DNA of 41,064 nucleotides from 43-108 sp001915545 (GTDB taxonomy: Bacteria; Bacteroidota; Bacteroidia; Bacteroidales; Bacteroidaceae). Location: assembly GCA_902491215.1 (NCBI GenBank), contig CABUGV010000033.1, forward strand, positions 1 through 41,064, read 5' to 3'. Position numbers and translations under genes: made by a program. The notes beneath the pieces are model-generated. The model saw only the letters and a list, made by a program, of their open reading frames with translations, was not told the origin of the DNA and made no database searches. Of the stretch, positions 25,354-35,393 are shown in pieces (the first letter of the stretch is position 1; every line of letters starts with the position of its first letter).

Positions 25354-27615
25354 TCAGAAAGAAACACGCACGGCTGCATAAACATTTCGTCCCGGTGCGT
25401 TTATTCCTGAAGCAAAGATTCTGTATTCTGTGTCCAGAATGTTTTCTATGCCTGCCTGCAATGTGAAGTTTTTCGAAAGGTTGTAGCTTCCCTTCACATT
25501 GAGTGTGAACCATGCCGGCAAACCTTCGCCGTCGGCACCCTTCACTGTTGCATAGTCGATGTTGTCCTCGCCGTCCATGTTGTAGGTCGATTTTGCCTTC
25601 TTTCCGTTATATATCGTGTAGAAGTCGAATCGTCCCTTGCCGTTGCGTGTGAGGTAAGCAACGCCTGCACGTCCGTAGATAGGTGCAATGTGGTCGAGTG
25701 GCTGATGTGTTTCGCCGCGTGTTATGCGTCCGTAGGTGTAGTTGAACGTAGCGCTGAGCTCAACCTGGTCGATAGGTTTTGCGATGAGGCTTGACGAGAA
25801 TCCCCAAAGCACAGCTGCCTTTGCATTTGTCTGAGTGTAAACGTCGCACATCTCGCCCTGATATTCCATCTGCGGGCTTCCGAAGAATGTGCCCCTACCT
25901 GTAGTGATGGCGTCGAAATAGTATGTTCCGAAGAGCACGTTTTCCCAAGCGAGTCGGTCGCCTATGTGCTTAGTGATGTTGAGGTCGACAGATACCGTTT
26001 TTTCTGGACGCAGGTCAGCGTTTGGTATAGTTACAGTGTTCACTTTTGAGTCGAACACCTTTGACGTGTTGTCGATGTTCGGCACACGGTAGGCTGTTGA
26101 TGCCGAGAATGCAACTTTCCATGTCTTTGACGGGAGATAGTTCAATCCCAGCGAAGCACTGTATGTGAGGTTGTTCTTGCGCTGGCTCTTGCCTCCGAAG
26201 AATGGGAACACTTCTGTGTCGAGCACGCTTGAGTAAGTAGTGGCATATCCGAGTCGCAAGCCGTCGTGGAGGCTGAGCTTGTCGTTGATTGTCCATACGT
26301 GTGTGGCAAAAGCCTCTATAGTGTGCATGCTGTTGTCGCCGTCGGGATAGCGTGTTGTGTTCGGCGATATTTCGCCAGTTGCCACATTCTCTGTTTCAGC
26401 TGTCGATTTCAGGTAGCTGAGCATTCCGTCTATGCTAAGATGGAGCTTGTTTGAACCAATGTATTTTATCCAGTCGGTGTTGAGGGTAATCATGTTCACG
26501 TTTTCCCATGTGTGGTACAGTTCCTCACGTCTGAACTGGCGGTCGTGGCGGCTCTCCTTTACGTTCTGGTATGCCAGTGTCAGCTTCACGTTGTCTGCAC
26601 CGAGCTGATGGCGTCCGTCGTAGGTGTAAGCTGTCATGAGGCGGAACTGAGGACCGTAGTACCATTCGGCAAACTTAGGCTGAATCTGTCCGTTCTTTTC
26701 CTGCATGACGCTGAGGCGGTCGTAGCGGTTGAACTCGTTGGTGTTCGACAGCTGGAAATTTACTGAATGGCTTGCATTGCTGTTCGGCTTGTAGAGGAAC
26801 TTCTGCATGATGTCATACTGAATATATCCGGAGCGTTTCTGCAGTTCTGGTTTGTCGTTTTCAATCATCTGATCGTCGGCACCGTTCTGCGGTTTTACAT
26901 ATATGCCACAGTTTATGTAGCTGTCATCGTCGGGCAGGAAGGGGTTGCGCGTCTTCCCCGACCTCAAGTCGCCGAAACTGCTGAATGTGAAAGATGTGAG
27001 CGATGCAAACCTGCCCGTGCCGTAGTTGAGGTCGATATGTGCCGTACCCTCCTGATTTGCACTGCCGTAGCGCACCGCCGCATTGCCTTCGAACAGCCGA
27101 TTCTGTCCTTCCCGAGCCCGACGGGGAGCAATGGTGCTGAAGGCGATGACCCCGCCTAATGCGTCAGAACCGTAGTTGAGCGATGCAGGGCCGTTGAGCA
27201 CTTCGATGTTCTGCAGTGCGAACTGGTCGACAGTGATGCAGTTCTGCAAATGTCCGCTTCTGTATATAAGGTTGTTCATGCGTATGCCGTCGACAACCAG
27301 CAGAATGCGCGAAGCTTCGAATCCACGCAGTATAGGGCTCCCGCCTCCTTGCTGGCTTTTCTGTACCAGTATCTGCCCGCTCTCGTTGAGAAGGTCGGCT
27401 ACGGATTGCTTGTTCGTGTAGTTGATATAGTCTTTGGGAATTTTTACGATGTGTTGCGGCGAATTTATTTTCCTTGTATTGCCGCGGTTGACGCTTACAA
27501 TGACTTCGTCAAGATCAATGTTGCGATATATTGCCGTACTGTCGGCTTCATAGGCGTATACAGAAGTTGAAAGTACGATGGTGAGCGATAAGCAATATGT
27601 AATGTTTCTTTTCAT
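25354..27615 (-). CDS. TonB-dependent outer membrane receptor (heme/hemoglobin or cobalamin-like)
   Basis: A 753-aa outer membrane receptor with a signal peptide (about 1-22). A plug domain follows without the carboxypeptidase-like N-domain of SusC proteins: VADLLNESGQILVQKSQQGG (73-92), then GGSPILRGFEASRILLVVDG and GPASLNYGSDALGGVI. The barrel ends in VYAAVRVSF with the usual terminal Phe. AYRVPN and NADLRPEKT are the barrel motifs seen in heme and related receptors. The likely ligand is heme, a corrinoid or an iron complex; sequence alone does not decide. No HmuY-like lipoprotein or transporter adjoins it. Transcribed toward the terminator at 25267. Confidence 0.88.
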   Translation of the reverse strand: MKRNITYCLSLTIVLSTSVYAYEADSTAIYRNIDLDEVIVSVNRGNTRKINSPQHIVKIPKDYINYTNKQSVADLLNESGQILVQKSQQGGGSPILRGFEASRILLVVDGIRMNNLIYRSGHLQNCITVDQFALQNIEVLNGPASLNYGSDALGGVIAFSTIAPRRAREGQNRLFEGNAAVRYGSANQEGTAHIDLNYGTGRFASLTSFTFSSFGDLRSGKTRNPFLPDDDSYINCGIYVKPQNGADDQMIENDKPELQKRSGYIQYDIMQKFLYKPNSNASHSVNFQLSNTNEFNRYDRLSVMQEKNGQIQPKFAEWYYGPQFRLMTAYTYDGRHQLGADNVKLTLAYQNVKESRHDRQFRREELYHTWENVNMITLNTDWIKYIGSNKLHLSIDGMLSYLKSTAETENVATGEISPNTTRYPDGDNSMHTIEAFATHVWTINDKLSLHDGLRLGYATTYSSVLDTEVFPFFGGKSQRKNNLTYSASLGLNYLPSKTWKVAFSASTAYRVPNIDNTSKVFDSKVNTVTIPNADLRPEKTVSVDLNITKHIGDRLAWENVLFGTYYFDAITTGRGTFFGSPQMEYQGEMCDVYTQTNAKAAVLWGFSSSLIAKPIDQVELSATFNYTYGRITRGETHQPLDHIAPIYGRAGVAYLTRNGKGRFDFYTIYNGKKAKSTYNMDGEDNIDYATVKGADGEGLPAWFTLNVKGSYNLSKNFTLQAGIENILDTEYRIFASGINAPGRNVYAAVRVSF

Positions 27616-27696
27616 CTATATTCTTTTTCTTTATGTATTGTTCTATGTAATTATGCAACTTTGCCTGTTGAGATATTCTAAATTGTTGTTCCACAC

Positions 27697-27728
27697 AAAA
27701 GAGGATGCGCTCTTGGTTGCGCATCCTC
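27697..27728 (-). terminator. Terminator of the small-protein gene
   Basis: A perfect 10-bp stem GAGGATGCGC / GCGCATCCTC (27701-27710 and 27719-27728). On the minus strand it is followed by TTTT (27700-27697). It separates the small gene from the TonB receptor gene. Confidence 0.7.
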
Positions 27729-27781
27729 ATATTTTTAAAAAAGTTTTTACTTGTGTTTTTGCTTTGCCCGGTCCGGATTTA

Positions 27782-27952
27782 CTAGAATAGGTCGTCTTCG
27801 TCATAGCTGTAGAATCTGTCTCTGCCACCGCTTCTTGGATCTGAAGGCAATGAATTCATCATTCCATTGGATGTACCGCTGCTTCCTGCAATAATGGTCT
27901 CTGTCTCTATCTGTACCACTGTAATTGATGGTGAAATGTAAGTTTTTTTCAT
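27782..27952 (-). CDS. Small protein of the 'MKKTYxxP' Bacteroidetes type
   Basis: A 56-aa frame starting MKKTYISPSITVVQIETE and ending YSYDEDDLF, too short for standard cut-offs. The pattern K-K-T-Y-x-x-P-x-(hydrophobic) followed by E-x-x-I-(I/L)-A-G-S is a recurring small-protein type in Prevotella and Bacteroides; I know of no established function. The tail is Gly/Ser/Arg-rich, then acidic. A consensus -7 box lies 31-38 bases upstream and a terminator follows, so it looks like a self-contained gene. A second ATG two codons upstream (27958) is possible. Confidence 0.75.
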   Translation of the reverse strand: MKKTYISPSITVVQIETETIIAGSSGTSNGMMNSLPSDPRSGGRDRFYSYDEDDLF

Positions 27953-27982
27953 CGTCATTTATAGTTTTGTAATTTGTGCCGG

Positions 27983-27990
27983 CAAAGATA
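27983..27990 (-). promoter_or_regulatory. -7 box (TATCTTTG) for the small-protein gene
   Basis: Minus strand TATCTTTG fits TAnnTTTG; transcription would start near 27976, about 24 bases before the ATG. A TTG lies upstream at a slightly long distance (22 bases). Confidence 0.6.
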
Positions 27991-28403
27991 TAATATAAGT
28001 TTGTAATAAGAACAAGTTAAATATGGTTTTAAATATTGTTATGAATCCGATAGTATCTTGTAAAGTTTTGTATAATGCAGGTTTTGTAAACAAATGAAAA
28101 TATTTATTATTGTTTTATTAAAGTTAATATTCTTGCATCTGCGCGTGCAGTTTGTCGCTCTCCTTTATTGTATATGGCAATAACTTGTATGTTTTTTCGA
28201 TATATTGATAATATACCTATTAATATATAAGACATAGTTTTGTTTTAGCTTGCTATATGTCAATTTCTATTCACGGCATTACGATATATTCAAATATGAT
28301 GTCTTGAGGATTTATTAACATTATTTTCGCTGAAACAAAATGATGCAAAATAGAAAAATATTTAATTCTATATCTTTTCTATGTGATAATATGTCATTCA
28401 TAT
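27991..28403. other. AT-rich intergenic region, no gene seen
   Basis: About 410 bases of strongly AT-rich sequence upstream of the surface-protein operon. I see no convincing ORF, RNA or repeat here. Confidence 0.6.
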
Positions 28404-28428
28404 GGTGACAAATTGTAACTTTGTCGCC
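28404..28428 (+). promoter_or_regulatory. Promoter -7 box inside an inverted repeat, surface-protein operon
   Basis: TAACTTTG (28416-28423) fits TAnnTTTG. It sits within GGTGACAAA (28404-28412) / TTTGTCGCC (28420-28428), an inverted repeat with one mismatch and a 7-base centre, which could be an operator. Transcription would start near 28430, 58 bases before the ATG. No clear -33 TTTG is visible. Confidence 0.5.
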
Positions 28429-28487
28429 ATACAGCTGAAAGCTCATATCGGTGATTGGAAAAAATAAGTAATCGCAGAAAAGGTATT

Positions 28488-31400
28488 ATGGTAAAAAGAA
28501 ATCTATTAGGATTATTTGCTCTTTTGCTTCCTGCTGTTTGTATGCAGGCGCAGTTGACCGACGGTACAAAGTCGGCCGTTAAGGAGAAAGAAAAAATGGA
28601 ACGTGCAGTTTCCGCTTTGCCGGATTCTGCATACGAGCAGGTCAGAAAGGAGGATCTGCTGAACGATGAAGTTTATATGAAGTTGGCAAGGGACGGATGG
28701 TTTCCTCAGGAGATTACACGCATCATGGATCGTTACATAAATAGTAACCGCAGCAAGGTAAGAGGCTCGCGCGAATACGGTATGTATGCGAAACAGTGGT
28801 TGCCTATTTATGGACATACTCCTGGAAATGATACTATTTATCAGTTTGTCGACACTGCTTATTATGGTGAGACAATGAAGTCTGTCAGAAGCTTGTTTGC
28901 TTCTCAGCTTGAAAATTACTATCCTGAGATTCCGTATACTCCGGATGACAGAATGAAGGGTATACGCAACAAGGGATATTTCCGTCCTGTATATCAAAAA
29001 CCATACACCGGACGTGTGCACTGGATTGTCGTTCACCCGACAGATCCTGATGCACTCATGGTTGTGCCTGATGGCGGAGGTATATTCAGAACAGCTGATC
29101 TCGGAAAAACTTGGGATTGCGTTACTGACCGCATACCGGACAGAGAATTCAGAAAAATATGTTCACACTCTGCAATTCCTGTAGATCCGGACGATTGGAA
29201 CCACTTTTTTGCCTTCATGAAGAATGGCGGCAGTACTGCCGTATACGAAACAACCGACGGCGGACAGAGCTGGACACGCGTACAGGGAGCTACCCATAAG
29301 GAATTCAAGCGCGGTTACGGTTTCAAGGACAAGGCCGGAAATCTGAAGTTCATAGGTGCCAATCAAGGAGGTTCGAATTACCTCGACAGCAAGGTTTGGT
29401 ACAGCGATAATAAAGGTGTTACATGGAAGCAGGTTGTACTTCCTGACAGCTTGAAGGAAGTTCATCCTACAACAGGTATGAAAGGTTCGTTCTTCCAGAA
29501 CTTTGCCTTTGATCCTGAAGACAGAGATAAAATATACATTACAACATCAAGAAGTATATATTATTCGGAAGACGGTTTGACACCGCAGGTAGGTGCGAAC
29601 GGAGCTACGACGTTCAACATCAAGCGCTTGACGTTCGATGTGTACAATCAGGACGGTACAGTGCTTCGTGCAAGCAACGTAAACGAGTTTCCGTTCAAGG
29701 CAACTACCCAGAGCTTCCTTGAGATAAATCCGAACAATCCTAAGCAGATGTGGTTTGCCACTGCATCAAGAAATGTAAGCTATGGAGTTTACTCTGCAGT
29801 TTACCGTTCTGATGACGGCGGTAAGACATGGCGTACGCTTCAGGAACCGATGAACGGTATTGGAAGCGGTCTTGCTTTCGGTAACGAGTCGCCTTGGGGA
29901 TGGCTCGGAGGGTTCGGCGTAAACTTTGCTGACCCTCAGTGGCTTTACGGTTGTTCAATGAGTTCGGCCATAAGCAGTGATGGAGGACTCAATTTCAAGG
30001 AGTTTTTGTGGGGCAACCGTCTCAAGGCCGAGTATGACGACGGCTTGTACTATTCAACCACCAGTGCGCGCCACAATGCCGACAACCACTGCATCGTTTC
30101 TCACCGGAGCGGACGTGTGTTCAGAGGTTCTGATGCCGGTCTTCTTGTGAAAGACAAGGATATAAACAACAACGAGTGGACGAACATAAACGGAACCATG
30201 GGCAACCAGCTTCACTATTCTATAAAGGTGAACGAGTTCGGCGACCAGACGATGCTGGGCAACACTCAGGATGTCGATGCACAGACCTATCGTTACGGGA
30301 GATGGGGCAACTGGCGCGGATATGAAGGAACAGAAGCTTTCTTGAATCCATACGCAGGAACTTGCTATTTTTCCGGAAACAACGGGGGCGGACTTGAAAA
30401 CGTTTCTTTAAATTCATGGTATGAAGGATATTCGTGGGCAGATGTGTTTACCGGAAACTGGTATCTTATACATAACCCTGGAAACAACAATATGTCTTTC
30501 TTCCGTATAGAAGACTTCGGACGCAAGACTGTCAACCTGTCAGCTAAAACCGTTGATGTCAGCGGAGCTGGTGCAGGTGCACGTGACATGGCCCTGGCAC
30601 GTGATGGTGATAGGTCTACAATCTTTGTGCTGAATACCAATCATACCATCATGCGTTCAACCAACGGAGGTGATACGTTCGAAACTGTATATGTGAAAGG
30701 TTCCGATGGTTCTAAGGTTGTTGCAAAGTTTACCAATGCCTGGTTTACAGTCGATCCGGACAACAGTAACATAATTTATATAGGTCAAACCGGCAAAGTT
30801 TTGAAATATGATCTTGCTAAAGGAGACAGGGAAGATTTGTCGGCAGGACTTCCAAATGTTTCATGCGAAGACATTTTCTTCCATGAAGGTTCTGGCGACA
30901 TCTATTTCTTCAGCAAATCCTCTGGTATATACCTGCGTGACCATTCAACAGGCCAGTGGACATTGTGGATGAAGGGATACAACCCGTTGTCGGCATCTCG
31001 TCTTGCGCTCAATTACACAACTCAGGAGATGGTGATTGCTGATTACGGACGCGGTGTATGGGTGGCTGACTTGGAGAATCCTTCCGACCGCTATTTCAAG
31101 AACGGTTTCGCATTGAAGGAGCTTTCGAATGTAGATGGACGTCGCACTTTCGGAATTGATACAAAATGGACAATACCTTTATATTATGATTATACTTGGT
31201 ATGTCAACGGAGAGGATGTGAACAATCCTTACCAGTATCTTACTGCACAGCTCAACGACGGCGACAAGGTTAAGCTCAAGTTGACATTGCGCGAATCGCC
31301 TGACGTGAGCACTACCTCAGCCGAATACACAGTGAAGTCTTCAGCTTCGAAGATTGCCTATGAGCCTAAGCCTGGTACAGCAATGTACAGCGACGGCAGC

Positions 31401-33008
31401 GGACGTGTGGATCTCGGCTATGTAGATTGGTTCTTCAACGATTTCACAATCGAGTTCTGGATAAAGCCTGAAAGCAACGGAGTTGTACTGTGCAACCGTC
31501 CTGTCGAGCAGCAGCGTGACACACGTGGTTGGGCATTGCTCCTTGATCAGGGAAAGATTAAGTTCCGTTACGCACCGGCACAGCTCTTCGACCGTGCCAC
31601 TTACGATGCCAACGAAACTCAGCAGTCGGACGTTGTCGGTACAGCGTTGACAATGGGACGCTGGTCACATGTGGCATTGAGCCATGACCGCGACGGCAAT
31701 GTTGTGCTTTATGTCAACGGCAATCAGGTAGCTTCTTCTGCACGCATCGTTCAGTGGGCACCGCTCAACAGCGCCGTTTATCTTTCGCTCTTTGCCGACG
31801 GATTCGAGAGCATGGCAATGAAGGGAGCCGTAGATGAGCTCAAGATATGGAACAGCGCTCTCAACGCCAATGACATCCGCCGTGCAATGTTCTCGCACGA
31901 CACATCGATGCCTCAGTCGTTCGTTTACTGCAACGACTTCAATGCCGGAAGCCTCGACAAGGAACACGAACTCTTCTCTCGCGGCGGCATGGCACCTCGA
32001 GTTCAGGCAGTGACATCCTACGTCAAGATGCCTGTTGCCGTAGCGGCTGTCAAGTCGGAGGTCAAGACTCCTTCTGAGCGTACTGCATACGACATCGGCG
32101 ACGGCAGATCAGTATATCTCACTCCTGCAGACGGCCAGATGCCTGAAATCGGAGTATACAGATATGCACATCTGCATCCGGACAGCATGGGAGTGAACTC
32201 ACTCTACTACAAGGCCGTTTCGGAGGTATTCCAGATACGTCCGTTCTCTGATTCTGAAAATGCAAGTGTCGACATTGAGATACCTTTGGCTCTTGATGCA
32301 AGCAAGCAGTATCAGCTCTACGCATGCGGTTTGTACGAAGAGAACAAGGTTTGGCAGAAAGTGTCCGACCTCAGCATCAGCTCCGACGGCAAATATCTGG
32401 TGGCACGAGGTGTCAAGCTCGACCGTCTCAGCGACAAGATGCTTGCCGTACTCGAGAACAAGCCAGCAATCGAGGCTTCTCTCGAAGGCGGAGCTGAAGG
32501 CAATGAAATATATGTATACGATGCCGAACAGACAAATTACAGCATAGATGCACACCTCGTCGGAGGTATGAGCGAACCTACAGGCCTTTATGAAGTAAAA
32601 TCAAAGACTGGCCTTTTCAAGATTGCCGACAACATGAAGTTCGTTAACGGCAAGGCCACAGCCAAGCTTGTTCTCGATCTCGACAAGCTGAATGGAGCCG
32701 ACGCTCTCGCCGATACAATTGTCGGCAAGGCTGACGAAAAGCTTGTTCCGCTTGCAATCAAGGTCAACAACAGACTTCTGCCGACGGTTTCGGGCAGAGA
32801 TATGACTTTCCAGAACGGAGGAGCCTATGTCTCTTCATCCAAGATTACCGGCGGACTCAACGGCAAGACGACTGTGACAATGATGGGATGGGTGCGTATC
32901 GACAACAAGGACATGCTGAGCGGAGTCAGACCTCTGATATTCTTCCGCGGAAGCAACAGCGGTGTCTGCGGTATACATCTTTCCAGCGGTAACCTGCGTT
33001 TCCATTAG
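28488..33008 (+). CDS. Giant surface protein, N-terminal part (BNR propeller and LamG), ended by in-frame TAG
   Basis: The first 1,506 codons of a roughly 2,301-aa exported protein. The start at 28488 (MVKRNLLGLFALLLPAVCMQ) gives a clean signal peptide; an earlier ATG adds 11 unlikely residues. Residues about 165-865 carry Asp-box/BNR repeats (DLGKTWD, TTDGGQSW, SDDGGKTW, STNGGDTF), typical of a sortilin-like or sialidase-like beta-propeller. Residues about 960-1130 form a LamG/concanavalin-like domain (FTIEFWIKPE, WSHVALSHD, VVLYVNG). A second LamG domain starts near 1437 and is interrupted by TAG at codon 1507 (33006-33008). The remainder is the entry at 33072. Function is probably adhesion or glycan binding; no catalytic residues recognised. 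Confidence 0.8.
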   Translation: MVKRNLLGLFALLLPAVCMQAQLTDGTKSAVKEKEKMERAVSALPDSAYEQVRKEDLLNDEVYMKLARDGWFPQEITRIMDRYINSNRSKVRGSREYGMYAKQWLPIYGHTPGNDTIYQFVDTAYYGETMKSVRSLFASQLENYYPEIPYTPDDRMKGIRNKGYFRPVYQKPYTGRVHWIVVHPTDPDALMVVPDGGGIFRTADLGKTWDCVTDRIPDREFRKICSHSAIPVDPDDWNHFFAFMKNGGSTAVYETTDGGQSWTRVQGATHKEFKRGYGFKDKAGNLKFIGANQGGSNYLDSKVWYSDNKGVTWKQVVLPDSLKEVHPTTGMKGSFFQNFAFDPEDRDKIYITTSRSIYYSEDGLTPQVGANGATTFNIKRLTFDVYNQDGTVLRASNVNEFPFKATTQSFLEINPNNPKQMWFATASRNVSYGVYSAVYRSDDGGKTWRTLQEPMNGIGSGLAFGNESPWGWLGGFGVNFADPQWLYGCSMSSAISSDGGLNFKEFLWGNRLKAEYDDGLYYSTTSARHNADNHCIVSHRSGRVFRGSDAGLLVKDKDINNNEWTNINGTMGNQLHYSIKVNEFGDQTMLGNTQDVDAQTYRYGRWGNWRGYEGTEAFLNPYAGTCYFSGNNGGGLENVSLNSWYEGYSWADVFTGNWYLIHNPGNNNMSFFRIEDFGRKTVNLSAKTVDVSGAGAGARDMALARDGDRSTIFVLNTNHTIMRSTNGGDTFETVYVKGSDGSKVVAKFTNAWFTVDPDNSNIIYIGQTGKVLKYDLAKGDREDLSAGLPNVSCEDIFFHEGSGDIYFFSKSSGIYLRDHSTGQWTLWMKGYNPLSASRLALNYTTQEMVIADYGRGVWVADLENPSDRYFKNGFALKELSNVDGRRTFGIDTKWTIPLYYDYTWYVNGEDVNNPYQYLTAQLNDGDKVKLKLTLRESPDVSTTSAEYTVKSSASKIAYEPKPGTAMYSDGSGRVDLGYVDWFFNDFTIEFWIKPESNGVVLCNRPVEQQRDTRGWALLLDQGKIKFRYAPAQLFDRATYDANETQQSDVVGTALTMGRWSHVALSHDRDGNVVLYVNGNQVASSARIVQWAPLNSAVYLSLFADGFESMAMKGAVDELKIWNSALNANDIRRAMFSHDTSMPQSFVYCNDFNAGSLDKEHELFSRGGMAPRVQAVTSYVKMPVAVAAVKSEVKTPSERTAYDIGDGRSVYLTPADGQMPEIGVYRYAHLHPDSMGVNSLYYKAVSEVFQIRPFSDSENASVDIEIPLALDASKQYQLYACGLYEENKVWQKVSDLSISSDGKYLVARGVKLDRLSDKMLAVLENKPAIEASLEGGAEGNEIYVYDAEQTNYSIDAHLVGGMSEPTGLYEVKSKTGLFKIADNMKFVNGKATAKLVLDLDKLNGADALADTIVGKADEKLVPLAIKVNNRLLPTVSGRDMTFQNGGAYVSSSKITGGLNGKTTVTMMGWVRIDNKDMLSGVRPLIFFRGSNSGVCGIHLSSGNLRFH

Positions 33009-33071
33009 AACGACGGATACTACGCATGGTCGACTACTCTCAACTTCACAACTGCCGATATCGGCCGTTGG

Positions 33072-35393
33072 ATGCACGTTGCACTCGTTGTCGAGCCTAC
33101 ACAGTTCAGAGTTTATCTCAACGGAGCTGAATATTCACGCGGTCACGACAAGATTACCGGTGGTATAATCAATTCAGCCTTGATGTTCGGACAGGATTAC
33201 CAGAGCGACAAGTGGTTCAACGGAGCCGTCGATCAGGTGATGCTCTGGAACCGCTCTCTCACAGCCGAGGAGATACGCCGTTACATGACCGTCAACCCTC
33301 GATTGGACGATCCTTCGCTTGTTTCGTTCATCGATATGGACCATGTCAACGCCGACGGCAAGATATATGATCTTGTGTCAGAGGCTCCTCTCGCAACCAG
33401 CGGAGTGACATCCAACGACGACTATTCGCACATGCCGTTCCATCCGTCGAACAGCTTCACCCTGAACAGCCAGGCACCAGCCGTAGACAACATCATCTTC
33501 GTCGAGTCGCCTAGCAACGTGAATGCCGACTATAGAATGGGTGTGTTCAACGGAACCCCTTACAACTATGCCAACTCTGAGCATTCAAATCTGACTCCGC
33601 TCTACGGTGCATACTTCACGCTCACAATGAGCAAGCCGTCCGTGTTCTCGTCGGGTCAGAAGGCCGTAATCGGATTCAATATGCCTCAGACAGCTGTCAG
33701 CTCCGGTGCGGTACTGGCCATCCGTCCTATCGGATCACCTGAACCGTTCAGCACATACCAGCCGATGACATCGCTCGTCGACGGAAAGATGCGCTTCGAA
33801 GTCGACGGCACACTTCTCAACGGTGGATCGGAGCTCATGCTCATGTACGACGGCACGCAGGGCGAACTCCCTGTCAAGGTCAACCTCTCTGTCAATAATT
33901 ACAATGAGGGCGACACGCTCATCCTCAACTCCGAGACCGACCGCATCACGGTCAAGGCCGACGTTGTCAGCGCCAACCCGCAGAGCAAGGCCCTCGTGTC
34001 AGTCGTTGAGTCGGAGTACGCATCGGCCGATGTTTCCGAGCTCGACCTCAGCGGAAGTGCTGAAAAGAGTTTCGTGATTACCATCAACAAGGACAACCTT
34101 AACAAGCTCGCCGTAAACCCTGTGACAGTGACACTGTCGGGCGTATCCGAGGGAGGCGAACTCAAGCTCAACGTGGCCCTCGAGCCTATCGTAGAGCTCA
34201 GCCTTGCCGACAACGACAGCGAAGACAACTCCATCGTCGTAGAAAACCCTTATGCTTCCTTCGGAGTGAAGGCCAAGCTCGTACAGGGAGTCCTCGCCGG
34301 AGGTGTAAAGATAAAGACCACTGCCGATATGCCGAACATCGTAAACACTGCCGTCGGAAGCATGCTCAGCAACAACGATGTTGCCTACACCGACATCCTC
34401 GAGTACTATCCGTCGGCCAGCGAGTTCGATGCAGGATGGAACCTCATCGGCAACCCGTACCTCTCGAACATCAACCTCACCAAGGAACAGAACGTTTCTC
34501 TCCATGAAGACGAGGTGGTGAAATACCTCTACCAGTACAATCCTGAAAGCGACACATACACCGCCTGGGATATGGTCGAGAACTACGACGAGACACAGAA
34601 GCTCATGCCGTTCCAGCCGTTCTTCGTGCAGACACGACAGACAGGAGCATCGCTTGTCATCAAGCCTGAGTCGAAGAGCACAACCATCAACCGCCGTGTC
34701 TTCGACCACTACATGCTCCACGAGAGCCGCATGCTCCGCCTCGGCCTCTATGCCGGCGATTCCGACAAGCTCTCCGACCGCACCGAGATAAAGATACAGG
34801 AAGGCACCTCTACAGACATCGTCTTCGGCGAAGATGCCGTGAAGATGTGGGGAGGACTCAACTCAAAGACCAACGAGATGGCTACAGTTGCCGGCGACAG
34901 ATACCTCTCCGTCAACGTCCTTCCTAACAAGCGTGTAGAGATACCTCTCCACCTTCAGCTCTCGGCTCCGGGCAAGTACCGCATCGCATCGATTTCGTCC
35001 TACGGCTACGGATTGAACGACAATGCCGAGCTCGTCGACAAGTCTACCGGTGCACGCTGGAAACTCCTCGACGGCGAAGCCTACGAGTTCAACGTTGCCG
35101 ACGTGAAGGAAGCCGCATCGCGCTTCATCGTATGGATAAGCATCCGCGAAGACATGACAGGCGTTGAAAACGCCGCTGAGGCAAAACCGTCAGTGAGCGT
35201 AGAGTCGGGCGCATGCCGCATCGACGGCCTCTCGGGCAAGTCGGTCATCGAGATATTCGACACGGCAGGTCGCCGCATCGTCTACACAACAGTGACTTCT
35301 GCAAGCTCGACACACAACCTCACGGCCGGCACATACATCGTGCGTGTCCGCACATCGAACAAAGATTTCTCAAACAAAATAAACGTAAGATAA
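33072..35393 (+). CDS. Giant surface protein, C-terminal part with type IX secretion sorting domain
   Basis: Same reading frame as the preceding entry; the true gene probably runs from 28488 to 35393. In-frame sequence resumes directly after the TAG (NDGYYAWSTTLNF...), and the ATG at 33072 is only the first Met afterwards. It finishes the second LamG domain (WMHVALVVEPTQFRVYLNG, ending near 33290), then a long beta-rich region. The last about 65 residues are a T9SS type A sorting domain (IEIFDTAGRRIVYTT ... LTAGTYIVRVRT). If translation stops at the TAG, the N-terminal part lacks this sorting signal and cannot be anchored. The next gene starts directly after the TAA. Confidence 0.78.
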   Translation: MHVALVVEPTQFRVYLNGAEYSRGHDKITGGIINSALMFGQDYQSDKWFNGAVDQVMLWNRSLTAEEIRRYMTVNPRLDDPSLVSFIDMDHVNADGKIYDLVSEAPLATSGVTSNDDYSHMPFHPSNSFTLNSQAPAVDNIIFVESPSNVNADYRMGVFNGTPYNYANSEHSNLTPLYGAYFTLTMSKPSVFSSGQKAVIGFNMPQTAVSSGAVLAIRPIGSPEPFSTYQPMTSLVDGKMRFEVDGTLLNGGSELMLMYDGTQGELPVKVNLSVNNYNEGDTLILNSETDRITVKADVVSANPQSKALVSVVESEYASADVSELDLSGSAEKSFVITINKDNLNKLAVNPVTVTLSGVSEGGELKLNVALEPIVELSLADNDSEDNSIVVENPYASFGVKAKLVQGVLAGGVKIKTTADMPNIVNTAVGSMLSNNDVAYTDILEYYPSASEFDAGWNLIGNPYLSNINLTKEQNVSLHEDEVVKYLYQYNPESDTYTAWDMVENYDETQKLMPFQPFFVQTRQTGASLVIKPESKSTTINRRVFDHYMLHESRMLRLGLYAGDSDKLSDRTEIKIQEGTSTDIVFGEDAVKMWGGLNSKTNEMATVAGDRYLSVNVLPNKRVEIPLHLQLSAPGKYRIASISSYGYGLNDNAELVDKSTGARWKLLDGEAYEFNVADVKEAASRFIVWISIREDMTGVENAAEAKPSVSVESGACRIDGLSGKSVIEIFDTAGRRIVYTTVTSASSTHNLTAGTYIVRVRTSNKDFSNKINVR

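Noticed and set aside
18690..33008. Genome-wide recoding of TAG as an amino acid
   Set aside because: TAG is the apparent natural stop of cbiB, HU2, the NPCBM gene and the small protein, so general recoding is unlikely; the two internal TAGs are treated as mutations, errors or local read-through.
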